A program made the position numbers and the translations under genes. From positions 248,001 through 312,000 of the forward strand of contig NZ_PYMH01000003.1 of NCBI RefSeq assembly GCF_003025555.1: a stretch of 64,000 nt of DNA, given 5' to 3'. Shown here in pieces: positions 17,043-25,253 of the stretch (positions are counted from its first letter, which is position 1; each line of letters starts with the position of its first letter). Below the pieces are notes generated by a model. That model was not told the origin of the DNA, made no database searches, and saw only the letters and a list, made by a program, of their open reading frames with translations. This DNA comes from Photobacterium lutimaris (GTDB lineage: Bacteria; Pseudomonadota; Gammaproteobacteria; Enterobacterales; Vibrionaceae).

Positions 17043-18506
17043 TTATATGGTTTCGGTTTTGCCTTCTTGGGCATGTGCGTGGCAGCGTTCGACTAGCGCA
17101 TGAGTCATACCACGGAAGATAAAGAGGTGGGCCGGCATCATGGCAAACCAGTAAAGTAAACCTGAGAACCCAGCTGGGTGCCACCAGGCTCGGATGTCAA
17201 TCTCGCGGTAATCACCTTTATCCTCAATGGTGAATTCCAATCGGCCCAGTCCCGGTGCCTTCATGCCAAATAGCAGTGACAAAAACGCATTCGGTATTAT
17301 GTTGATGACTTTCCATGAATCGATTTTGTCACCTAATTCCAGCTGCTTGGGATCCCTGCGATAGCGCTTGAGGGCATTGCCGCCAATAGCGAAATCCATC
17401 CATTCCCGTATCCGCCATAGGTAGTTAGCATAGAAATACCCTTCTTTTCCACCGATGAGCTGTACTTGGTGCCATAGTTGCTCAGCGGTAGCATCGGTTT
17501 TCAAACGGTATCCTGCTTGCTTGGGGTAATAACCATAGCCGGGTTGCCAGCGGGCGAGGGCATCCGGGTCAAAGCCCCATATATCACTTCTGACGACTTC
17601 ATTTTCATGCCCCAGGGTTTCTTCGACTGCTTCGTCGTAGCTGAGCAGATGCTGGGGAATTAGGGAGTGTAGGGCTGTGCCATTTGCCTGCAGATCATGT
17701 CCGAGTCCCCCTATCAGCGCCTTAGCAATATTGGTCGGTACCGATGTCACAATACGTAGCCACCTTGCCGCGAACTTTGGAGTCAGAAAGGGAACCGACA
17801 AGATACGGGCTTTTTTGCCTAAATGCCTCCCGATCATTTTTAGCTGTTGGGCGTAAGTGATATTGTCTGGTCCAGCTACATCCATGATTTGATGGCGAGT
17901 TGGCTTGAAATGCAGTAACTGCAGCAGATAGTACAGCAGGTTACGCAGTGCTATTGGTGAGCTTTTGGAATACACCCATTTAGGTGTGATGAGAATTGGA
18001 AAGTGGAAAACAAAATCCCGCATCACCTCGAATGCCGCAGAGCCCGGGCCGACGATGATTCCGGCTCGTAATTCTGTGATGGTTTTACCGCTTTCTCTAA
18101 GGATGTCACCTGTGGCTTTTCGGGCTTGCAGGTGCTCGGATGGTTCGCCATCAGCAGGCTGCAGGGCACCGAGGTAGATCACTCGTTCGACCGAAGATTG
18201 TTTTAAGGCGTTACTGAAGTTTTGAGCCGCCTGTAACTCAATATCAATAAAATCATGGCCATGATTCATACCATGAACAAGGAAAAACACACTGTCTACA
18301 CCTTCAAGCAGCTCAGGTAAATTGTTGGCTTCATTGAGATCTAATTGGTGAAGGCTGATGTTTTGTATTTCTTGCCACCCGCGTTTTTCTAACAATTTTA
18401 AGTTGCGACCAGTGGCTTTAATTTTGTAGCCAGCGCTAGCCAATTCCGGCACAAGGTGACTTCCTATGTAACCTGATGCGCCGACCACTAAAATTGTTTG
18501 CTCCAT
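17043..18506 (-). CDS. SDR-type NAD(P)-binding protein fused to DUF2867
   Basis: A 487-residue two-part protein. The N-terminal half (1-300) is an extended/atypical short-chain dehydrogenase with the Rossmann motif GASGYIG (9-15) and an NmrA/YwnB-like layout (VERVIYLGAL, AGIIVGPGS). The C-terminal part (about 320-480) fits DUF2867, ending WWHPAGFSGLLYWFAMMPAH, with a hydrophobic segment near 440-465. This fusion is widespread in gammaproteobacteria and uncharacterised. An oxidoreductase or NAD(P)H sensor is plausible. It is transcribed alone, convergent with the bcr operon. The start has no strong ribosome-binding site but begins right at the Rossmann strand. Confidence 0.82.
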   Translation of the reverse strand: MEQTILVVGASGYIGSHLVPELASAGYKIKATGRNLKLLEKRGWQEIQNISLHQLDLNEANNLPELLEGVDSVFFLVHGMNHGHDFIDIELQAAQNFSNALKQSSVERVIYLGALQPADGEPSEHLQARKATGDILRESGKTITELRAGIIVGPGSAAFEVMRDFVFHFPILITPKWVYSKSSPIALRNLLYYLLQLLHFKPTRHQIMDVAGPDNITYAQQLKMIGRHLGKKARILSVPFLTPKFAARWLRIVTSVPTNIAKALIGGLGHDLQANGTALHSLIPQHLLSYDEAVEETLGHENEVVRSDIWGFDPDALARWQPGYGYYPKQAGYRLKTDATAEQLWHQVQLIGGKEGYFYANYLWRIREWMDFAIGGNALKRYRRDPKQLELGDKIDSWKVINIIPNAFLSLLFGMKAPGLGRLEFTIEDKGDYREIDIRAWWHPAGFSGLLYWFAMMPAHLFIFRGMTHALVERCHAHAQEGKTETI

Positions 18507-18796
18507 AAACTACGGCTCCGTGTCACAGGGTTGCTGGTTAGTATGGATAGTTACTCTGGGCTTAATAGCACAGTGATTCCCTGCAACTTAATGTAAGTAG
18601 GGTTTACACTAAAATATAACAGTAATTGGTATTAAGTAGAGTCTTTTTGTGAGTCCCTTGTAGGGGGTTTGCCGAAAATGTAGGCCAGATGTAATGGATT
18701 AGTTGTATTTTATCTCCATGTTCTTCAAAGTGCTTTATAGAACAATCGGTTTACTGTAAATTTCAGTTCAAAGACTTCCTACCTCTGGGGATTATA

Positions 18797-19468
18797 ATGT
18801 TACGACTGGTCAACCTTTGCAAAGGGTACATGGATGGGGATGAATACCATTCAGTTTTGCAAGGAGCTGAGCTGGATTTAAAGCAGGGTGAGCAACTGGC
18901 ATTAATGGGTGAGAGTGGCTCGGGTAAGAGTACACTGCTCAACCTTATTGCAGGCTTAGATTCTGTTGATTCTGGGGAAGTATGGTTAGGTAATAAGCCG
19001 ATACACTCGATCTCAGAGCGAGAGCGAACTGCTTTTCGTCGTAACAATATTGGGCTTGTATTCCAGCAATTCAACTTATTACCGACCTTAAGCACTGCCG
19101 ATAATATTCGTTTCTGTCGCCAGCTTAAAGGGTTGCCAGAGAAACCGGCACTATGGCGTCAAATCATAGCCGCATTAGATTTGATGCCGCTGTTAGGCCG
19201 CTACCCTGAAGAAATGTCGGGGGGGCAGCAACAACGGGCTGCAATTGCCCGGGCTCTTTACATGGAACCACAAATCTTATTGGCTGATGAACCGACCGGC
19301 AGTTTGGACGAACGAAATGCAGCTGCCGTAATTAACTTATTGGTAAACCTGACCAAACAATTGCACTGTACGTTGCTGTTAGTAACGCACAGTAAGCAGG
19401 TTGCCAAGCATATGAATGGCTGTATTCGCCTGCAAGGAGGGCTGTTGCATGTCAAGCCCCGTAGCTAA
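18797..19468 (+). CDS. ABC transporter ATP-binding protein (MacB/LolD/AttE type)
   Basis: A 223-residue ABC ATPase with Walker A GESGSGKST (38-46), signature MSGGQQQRAAIARAL, Walker B ILLADEPTGSLD and switch histidine in VTHS. The sequence places it in the MacB/LolD/FtsE group, whose members drive FtsX-fold permeases that do not usually transport across the inner membrane but perform mechanical work or extract lipoproteins. Its stop overlaps the next gene's start by 20 nt, so translation is coupled. With the permease and the CrtC/AttH-like protein it forms a cluster like attEFGH of Agrobacterium. Confidence 0.9.
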   Translation: MLRLVNLCKGYMDGDEYHSVLQGAELDLKQGEQLALMGESGSGKSTLLNLIAGLDSVDSGEVWLGNKPIHSISERERTAFRRNNIGLVFQQFNLLPTLSTADNIRFCRQLKGLPEKPALWRQIIAALDLMPLLGRYPEEMSGGQQQRAAIARALYMEPQILLADEPTGSLDERNAAAVINLLVNLTKQLHCTLLLVTHSKQVAKHMNGCIRLQGGLLHVKPRS

Positions 19469-21914
19469 AGCGCTCTGGGGGCATTACAAGCGTCACCCAC
19501 TTCAAATTGTCCTTGTGTGGTTGGGGTTGACCTTAGGCATTGCCTTGCTTGTTGGCGTGATGGGGGTTAACCAGCAGGCCCGAGAAAGCTACCGTGACGG
19601 TGAACTCCTTTTTTCAAATCCATTTCCTTATCGTATTCGTCACAGTCAACCTGCACTGAAGGTGCCTCAGGGGTTTTATATCCAGCTTCGTCGTGAAGGT
19701 TTTAGTCAGTGCGTACCGTTGGATGAACAGCGTATCTCGCTAGAAAATGGCCGCAGTGTCGAACTCGTTGGTATTGACCCTGTCGCCCTGTTCTCGAGTT
19801 TCCGTCAAAACACGATGGCTGGTTCTGGTAACCAAGAGCAAATACTGTCATTAATGCAGCCGCCGTATCCTGTGCTGGTGGGCGACCAACTTGCCAACTA
19901 TATGGGATTTCAAGACGGTCAGACACTTTTACTGGAGTCTGGAAAGACTATCGGGCCACTGCGCGTATTAAATGAAGAAAGGATTAAGGGGCCTAGACTC
20001 ATTGCTGATATGTCCTTGCTCAGGCAGTTACAGCCAAGCTCAGGGTTGAGCTCTATTTTATGCGGTGAATTGGATGCCCGAACACTCAGTCGGCTTGAAG
20101 GTAAGTTACCGGCAGCATTGAAGCTTGAGAAACAAGAAACGGCGGGCCTAGAGCCGCTGACGGATGCGTTTCACTTGAATTTATTTGCAATGGGCATGCT
20201 GGCTTTTGTCGTTGGCCTATTCATCTTCTATCAAGCGATGTCACTGTCTTTTTCTCAGCGTCAGCCATTGGTAGGGTTAATGAGGCAAGCCGGTGTTTCT
20301 TCAGGGCAGTTGGTGCGGGCATTGAGTGTCGAGCTGATTGTTTGGATTATTGTCGGACTGGTTGGTGGTAACCTTCTTGGCTTATTGTTGGCGGAGAAGT
20401 TGTTGCCGTCTGTGGCGCAAAGCCTCAACGATCTTTATGGGGCTAATGTCAGTCTTGTTGTTCGCTGGCAGTGGGAGTGGGGCCTTGCTTCGGTATTGAT
20501 TGCCGTCGGTGGTTGCTTATTGGCCTGTGGTTGGCCATTAGTACGCTTAATAAGGACTCAGCCTGCACGCTTGTCGACTCGGATGTCTCTGATCAGGTTC
20601 AGTGGGCGCGAGTTTGCACTTCAAGCGGTATTCTCGTGCCTGTTTATCGGCGCTGCCATCGCGGTGTATCAGCTGCCACATGGTCAAAAGGCCGGCTTTG
20701 TCTTGATTGCCTGCATTTTGATAGCGTCGGCGTTGGTAATGCCATTCCTACTGTGGCAACTGTTTCGGGTCTTGGGTATTGCGGCACGCTCGGCGCGCCT
20801 GCGCTGGTTTTTCTCTGATGCCGCCGCCAGTTTGAGCTATCGCGGCGTTGCCTCAATGGCATTTATGTTGGCATTGGCATCGAATATTGGGATGGAAACC
20901 ATGGTCGGTAGCTTCAGGAATACTACCCAAACATGGTTAGAACAGCGATTGGCTGCTGATATCTATATCCGCCCTTCGGTCAATATGGCACCTAGGATGA
21001 CGCAATGGCTGGAAAATCAGGATGAAGTGAAACAGGTTTGGTGGCAGTGGCGTAAGGTACTGCCAACCGAAGCGGGGACACTACAAGTTGTCAGTGTTGG
21101 CGGTACAGCCGATGAGAAAAAGGCTTTGGCCGTGAAAGTTGCGGCTCCCAATTACTGGCAGATGCTCCATCATGAGCGTGCCATTCTTGTCAGTGAATCG
21201 ATGGCATTGAAGCAGAATATCAAGCCGGGACAAGTGTTAGACCTTCCTCCTCCGCTCAATAAGCAATGGCGGGTCGCAGGGGTTTTCTATGATTATGGCA
21301 ATCCCCATGGCCAAATAATCATGTCTCAAAAACGCTGGAAAGCGGTATGGCCGAATAAAGGTCAGGTTAGCTTGGCGATACATCTGGATGACCATTCTCA
21401 GGCTGATACCATGATCCGCTTGTTGGGTGAGGCCTTCCGTCTGCCACCAGAGCGGATTCGGAACAATAATGAATTGATGTTGCAAGCGATGAACGTATTT
21501 GACCGTACCTTTATTGTCACGGCAACCCTTGGCAAGCTTACTTTATTTGTGGCCGTGTGTGGTTTGTTCTTTGCTACGGTGGCAGGTGAAACCTCGCGCC
21601 TTCGCCAGTTTGCATTGCTGCGCTGTATGGGTATGACGGGGCGGGAGTTGGCCTTGCTCGGTGGCGGTCAGTTGCTCGTTATCGGGGTGTTGACGGCATT
21701 GATAGCTTTGCCTCTGGGATTGGTATTAGCCCAATTGTTGATTGATGTAGTGCTTAAGTATTCTTTTGGCTGGACGATGCCGATTGAGTATTTTCCAACG
21801 AATTATCTGTTCTCTTTAGGTTCGGCCTTATTGGTGTTGTTGCTTGCTGGAGCATGGCCCGTATGGCGTTTGGTGAAGCAGTCAGCCATTATGTCATTAA
21901 GGGAGTCATTCTAA
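19449..21914 (+). CDS. FtsX-type ABC permease, double unit (AttFG-like)
   Basis: An 821-residue permease with TM1 near residues 15-37, then a large periplasmic domain (about 40-255), three TM helices (about 255-385), a second cluster beginning near 390, another periplasmic region and three final TM helices (about 690-815). This is the duplicated 8-10 TM FtsX/MacB_PCD layout, as if two half-permeases (AttF and AttG) were fused. ATG at 19449 is chosen because AAGGAGG lies 8 nt upstream, inside the end of the ATPase gene. Its stop overlaps the next ATG in TAATG. It probably works with the preceding ATPase to hand a substrate, perhaps a lipid or lipoprotein, to the exported partner. Confidence 0.85.
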   Translation: MSSPVAKALWGHYKRHPLQIVLVWLGLTLGIALLVGVMGVNQQARESYRDGELLFSNPFPYRIRHSQPALKVPQGFYIQLRREGFSQCVPLDEQRISLENGRSVELVGIDPVALFSSFRQNTMAGSGNQEQILSLMQPPYPVLVGDQLANYMGFQDGQTLLLESGKTIGPLRVLNEERIKGPRLIADMSLLRQLQPSSGLSSILCGELDARTLSRLEGKLPAALKLEKQETAGLEPLTDAFHLNLFAMGMLAFVVGLFIFYQAMSLSFSQRQPLVGLMRQAGVSSGQLVRALSVELIVWIIVGLVGGNLLGLLLAEKLLPSVAQSLNDLYGANVSLVVRWQWEWGLASVLIAVGGCLLACGWPLVRLIRTQPARLSTRMSLIRFSGREFALQAVFSCLFIGAAIAVYQLPHGQKAGFVLIACILIASALVMPFLLWQLFRVLGIAARSARLRWFFSDAAASLSYRGVASMAFMLALASNIGMETMVGSFRNTTQTWLEQRLAADIYIRPSVNMAPRMTQWLENQDEVKQVWWQWRKVLPTEAGTLQVVSVGGTADEKKALAVKVAAPNYWQMLHHERAILVSESMALKQNIKPGQVLDLPPPLNKQWRVAGVFYDYGNPHGQIIMSQKRWKAVWPNKGQVSLAIHLDDHSQADTMIRLLGEAFRLPPERIRNNNELMLQAMNVFDRTFIVTATLGKLTLFVAVCGLFFATVAGETSRLRQFALLRCMGMTGRELALLGGGQLLVIGVLTALIALPLGLVLAQLLIDVVLKYSFGWTMPIEYFPTNYLFSLGSALLVLLLAGAWPVWRLVKQSAIMSLRESF

Positions 21915-23017
21915 TGAAGGGAAACAAGTTTCCTCGTTGGTATCTGGCCTTATCGGTATTAGCGCTGATCATCACATTGTTTATGTTGAGCTACGACAGG
22001 CCGGTAACAAAGGCTGACCCCTCTGTTACGATGATGGTAGGGCAGGATAGTGACCAGTTTGCGCAAGTTACGCCGGGCTATCAATTTCAGTTTCCTCGAG
22101 ATCATTTACCGCACCCTGAATTCAGAACGGAATGGTGGTACCTGACGGCAAACCTGAAATCTGAGGACGGAGAAGAGTTTGGTTTGCAGTGGACTTTGTT
22201 CCGCTCCCGCTCGGTCACAGAGGCTGGCCGGGGGTGGAAAAGTCCTCAGCGATATATGGCGCATACGGTGGTGACCAGTAAAGACAAAACGTGGTCTGCG
22301 GAGCGCTTTGCCCGTGGCGGTATTGGACAGGCCGGTGTCTTAGGTCAGCCTTACCGAGCTTGGCTGGATAACTGGGAGTGGCGCTCTGTTTCAGATTCAC
22401 CGTTTCCCGGTATTTTATCGTTCGCAGACAATAGCGGTATGGCGGGTAAATTAGCCATTCAGCAAACAGGTAGTATCGTGCTGCAGGGCGAGCAAGGCTA
22501 TAGTAAAAAACACGCTACGGAAGATATTGCATCTTATTACTTCAGCGCACCTTTTTTGCAGATTGATGGACAGTTGGAGCTGGATGGCAAGCTGTACCAG
22601 GTATCTGGTGATGCTTGGTATGACCGTGAATGGAGTAGCCGTGGTCTTTCAAAGGATCAGATAGGTTGGGATTGGTTCTCTATCCATCTTGATGATGGAA
22701 GTGCGTTAATGCTGTACCAGATCAGGGAAAAAGATACCCGGCCGTATTATTTTGGCTCGCTCAGCTGGCCTGATGGTACGACTGAACTATTGTCAGCTGA
22801 TGATATTCAGCTATCACCGGTATCATTTACTAAACATGCAGATAAGACGTATCCTGTGGTATGGCGGGTCAAAGTGCCGTCAAAGGCGATAGAGCTTAAA
22901 GTGGATGTGGTCCGAAAGGAGCAGTGGCTTCCCTTCATCTTCTCGTACTGGGAAGGGCCTATAACGGTTACGGGTAGTCACACAGGACAAGGATTTATGG
23001 AGCTGACGGGCTATTGA
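21914..23017 (+). CDS. CrtC/AttH-like lipocalin-fold exported protein
   Basis: A 367-residue protein with an uncleaved or cleaved N-terminal hydrophobic segment (about 9-26), so probably periplasmic or membrane-anchored. The motif HPEFRTEWWYLTANL (about residues 61-75) and the later WYDREWSS and GWDWFSIHLDDG are typical of the AttH/CrtC-N plus lipocalin-like family (hydroxyneurosporene synthase fold). In carotenoid producers CrtC is a hydratase; the AttH branch has no proven reaction. ATG at 21914 overlaps the permease stop (TAATG) with AAGGGA upstream, so it is the third gene of a tightly coupled operon. No carotenoid genes are nearby, so an envelope role is more likely. Confidence 0.82.
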   Translation: MKGNKFPRWYLALSVLALIITLFMLSYDRPVTKADPSVTMMVGQDSDQFAQVTPGYQFQFPRDHLPHPEFRTEWWYLTANLKSEDGEEFGLQWTLFRSRSVTEAGRGWKSPQRYMAHTVVTSKDKTWSAERFARGGIGQAGVLGQPYRAWLDNWEWRSVSDSPFPGILSFADNSGMAGKLAIQQTGSIVLQGEQGYSKKHATEDIASYYFSAPFLQIDGQLELDGKLYQVSGDAWYDREWSSRGLSKDQIGWDWFSIHLDDGSALMLYQIREKDTRPYYFGSLSWPDGTTELLSADDIQLSPVSFTKHADKTYPVVWRVKVPSKAIELKVDVVRKEQWLPFIFSYWEGPITVTGSHTGQGFMELTGY

Positions 23018-23052
23018 AGCCGAGCCCTGTAAAAGATTATTAGGAAAAATAG

Positions 23053-24390
23053 GTGTTAAGTAACGTGCATTTCGATGAACAGACGCTGTCGCAGCGCTTA
23101 ATGAATCATCGCCGAGAGTTTCATCGCTACCCAGAAGCCGCGTGGCGTGAATTCTTTACGACAAGTCGTATCGCTAGCCACCTTGAACACTTGGGCTACT
23201 CGCTGCACTTCAGTGATGAGATCATTTCGCGCTCTTCAATCATGGGACGCAATGAAGTGCTCGTCGCTGAAGCGCAAGAGCGGGCAATAAGCTGGGGGGC
23301 TGATATTACGTATCTGGCCCACATGGATGGGATCACCGGGGTTGGTGCGGTACTGGACACCGGTAAACCAGGCCCTGTGATTGCGCTCCGCTTTGATATC
23401 GATGCGGTAGAAGTGATGGAAAGCGAGGAAGATGCTCATCGACCGCGTTTTCTTGGTTTTGCTTCTCTGGCCCCTGGTATTGCTCATGCATGTGGACATG
23501 ACGCCCATGCTTCGATTGGTCTAGGGGTTGCCGAGGTACTGGCTGAAAATAAACACCTCCTAAAAGGGAAAATAAAATTACTTTTCCAGCCTGCTGAAGA
23601 AGGTTGCCGCGCAGGTAAGGCAATCGCCGAAAGTGGTTGGTTGGATGATGTCGATTATTTCTTTGCTGCCCACATCGGAATGAATGTGCCAAGTGGTACG
23701 TTGGTTTGTGATCCTCAACACTTTTTATGTAGTTCCAAGTTTGATCTTCATTTTGTGGGGAAACCGGCTCACGCCGGTATTGAGCCGAATGCTGGGCAAA
23801 ATGCCCTTGCTGCGGCTTGTACGGCGGTCAATCAAATGTTGGCAATTCCGCGTCATCGTGATGGCATGACCCGTATTAACGTTGGGCAAATGCATGCGGG
23901 GGATGGGCGCAATGTGATTCCGGCCAGTGCAGTGTTGCTGGGGGAAACCCGCGGTGAAAATCGTGCGCTTAATTCCTATATGTTCCAGCAGGTAGAGAAT
24001 ATCGCCCAAGCTGCAGCTATGATGCACGGGGTAAAAGTTAATCTGTGTGCCCAAGGCGAGGCGATTGGCCTTGAGAATGATCCTGAATTAGTTGAATTGC
24101 TCGAGGGTGTTGGCCCGGAGAGTGGGTTTACCGAAGTGGTTCGAGAAAAAGACTTCGGTGCCAGTGAGGATGCGGGATATTTGGTTGATCGTGTTCAGTC
24201 TCGTGGCGGTAAGGCGATCTATTGCCTGGTTGGCTCGGACTTAACAGCTGGCCATCATAACGGTGATTTTGATATTGATGAGAGCCGCATGCTACCCGCA
24301 GTGAAGCTACTGCTTAATGCGGTCAATGCGCTTCAGCAACCGCCTTTGGTAAAAGAGCCAATAGGTGAGTCGTCGATCACCAGTAATTGA
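23053..24390 (+). CDS. M20D family amidohydrolase, AbgA-like
   Basis: A 445-residue M20 metallopeptidase-fold amidohydrolase. Metal ligands appear in HACGHDAHASIG, in PAEEG (catalytic Glu and ligand) and in AGHHNGDFD near the end. The whole chain aligns with E. coli AbgA (436), one subunit of p-aminobenzoyl-glutamate hydrolase; features such as HRREFHRYPEAAW, GFTG/GITG and SGRNV/DGRNVIPAS correspond. AbgA normally works with AbgB, which is not in the window, so this may be a single-subunit relative acting on another N-acyl amino acid. The start is GTG at 23053 with TAGGA 7 nt upstream. It follows the Att-like operon by 35 nt and ends at a strong terminator. Confidence 0.83.
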   Translation: MLSNVHFDEQTLSQRLMNHRREFHRYPEAAWREFFTTSRIASHLEHLGYSLHFSDEIISRSSIMGRNEVLVAEAQERAISWGADITYLAHMDGITGVGAVLDTGKPGPVIALRFDIDAVEVMESEEDAHRPRFLGFASLAPGIAHACGHDAHASIGLGVAEVLAENKHLLKGKIKLLFQPAEEGCRAGKAIAESGWLDDVDYFFAAHIGMNVPSGTLVCDPQHFLCSSKFDLHFVGKPAHAGIEPNAGQNALAAACTAVNQMLAIPRHRDGMTRINVGQMHAGDGRNVIPASAVLLGETRGENRALNSYMFQQVENIAQAAAMMHGVKVNLCAQGEAIGLENDPELVELLEGVGPESGFTEVVREKDFGASEDAGYLVDRVQSRGGKAIYCLVGSDLTAGHHNGDFDIDESRMLPAVKLLLNAVNALQQPPLVKEPIGESSITSN

Positions 24391-24397
24391 TTACATG

Positions 24398-24422
24398 CCC
24401 CAGCTTATTGCTGGGGTTTTTT
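24398..24422 (+). terminator. Rho-independent terminator after the M20 gene
   Basis: CCCCAGC (24398-24404) pairs with GCTGGGG (24410-24416) around a 5-nt loop and is followed by six T. Confidence 0.88.
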
Positions 24423-24477
24423 CTACTGAACCACGCAAGACGTCAGAATGGTAGCGGCATTATTCGGGGGAGAGATC

Positions 24478-25110
24478 ATGAAATTCGATACATTGATTTT
24501 TGATTTAGATGGCACTATCAGCGATCCCAAGGTCGGGGTGGTGCGCTCGATGAACCATGCTTTAATTGCCCATGGCTACCCTGCACGAAACGAAGATGAA
24601 ATTGCCCGCTATATTGGTCCTCCGCTGGATAGAATTTTCATGGATCTTGTTGGATCAAAGCAATCGTCATTGATCCTTGAGCTTGTTGCTACCTTCCGTC
24701 AACGCTATGCCGATATCGGTTATTCAGAGAATCAACTTTATGTTGGTATGCGAGACACGCTTGATACATTGAAATCGGAAGGGAAATATCGCCTAGGCGT
24801 CTGTACGTCCAAACGTGTTGATTTTGCGTGCAAGATTTTAGCGCTGTTCGGCCTACTTGAGCACTTTGAGTTTGTCGATGGAGGGGATGTTGGGGTAGAA
24901 AAGTGGCAACAGCTGCAGGCACTCAAGGAGCAAGGCGTGATTACTGAGAAGTCCCTGATGATCGGTGATCGCTATGTCGATCTTACTGCAGCACATAAGA
25001 ATGGATTAACGTCAGCAGGTGTGCTTTGGGGTTATGGCTCTAAAATGGAATTGGAAACGCATATGCCAGCCTTCATATTCTCTAAACCGCAGGAACTAAC
25101 GCAGTTATAA
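24478..25110 (+). CDS. HAD-superfamily phosphatase, Gph-like
   Basis: A 210-residue class IA haloacid-dehalogenase hydrolase. Motif I is DLDGT (D9 and D11, nucleophile and acid), motif II CTSK, motif III K near GVEKWQQ, motif IV GDRYVDL. The cap region with ARYIGPPL resembles phosphoglycolate phosphatase and PpaX-type enzymes. The physiological substrate cannot be told from sequence. ATG at 24478 follows GGGGGAGAG at a good distance; the 10-residue upstream extension has no such site. It lies alone between a terminator and the efflux operon. Confidence 0.85.
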   Translation: MKFDTLIFDLDGTISDPKVGVVRSMNHALIAHGYPARNEDEIARYIGPPLDRIFMDLVGSKQSSLILELVATFRQRYADIGYSENQLYVGMRDTLDTLKSEGKYRLGVCTSKRVDFACKILALFGLLEHFEFVDGGDVGVEKWQQLQALKEQGVITEKSLMIGDRYVDLTAAHKNGLTSAGVLWGYGSKMELETHMPAFIFSKPQELTQL

Positions 25111-25211
25111 GTTATTTCTTACTATTGTGATAATTGTTTTAACAGCTTAACAATTCGATAGCTAAGATAATTTTTTTGCTGAGTGTTACCAAAAATATCC
25201 TAGCATTGTAG

Positions 25212-25231
25212 TTATGTCCACACGGACATAA
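25212..25231. promoter_or_regulatory. Perfect palindrome before the efflux operon (candidate operator)
   Basis: TTATGTCCACACGGACATAA is an 8-bp inverted repeat around ACAC, ending 22 nt before the GTG of the FUSC gene and just before its AGGGG ribosome-binding site. It could be a repressor operator (TetR/MarR-like size) or a short RNA hairpin. No local regulator gene is encoded beside the operon. Confidence 0.5.
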
Positions 25232-25253
25232 TGACTAATGCTGGAGGGGTGGG

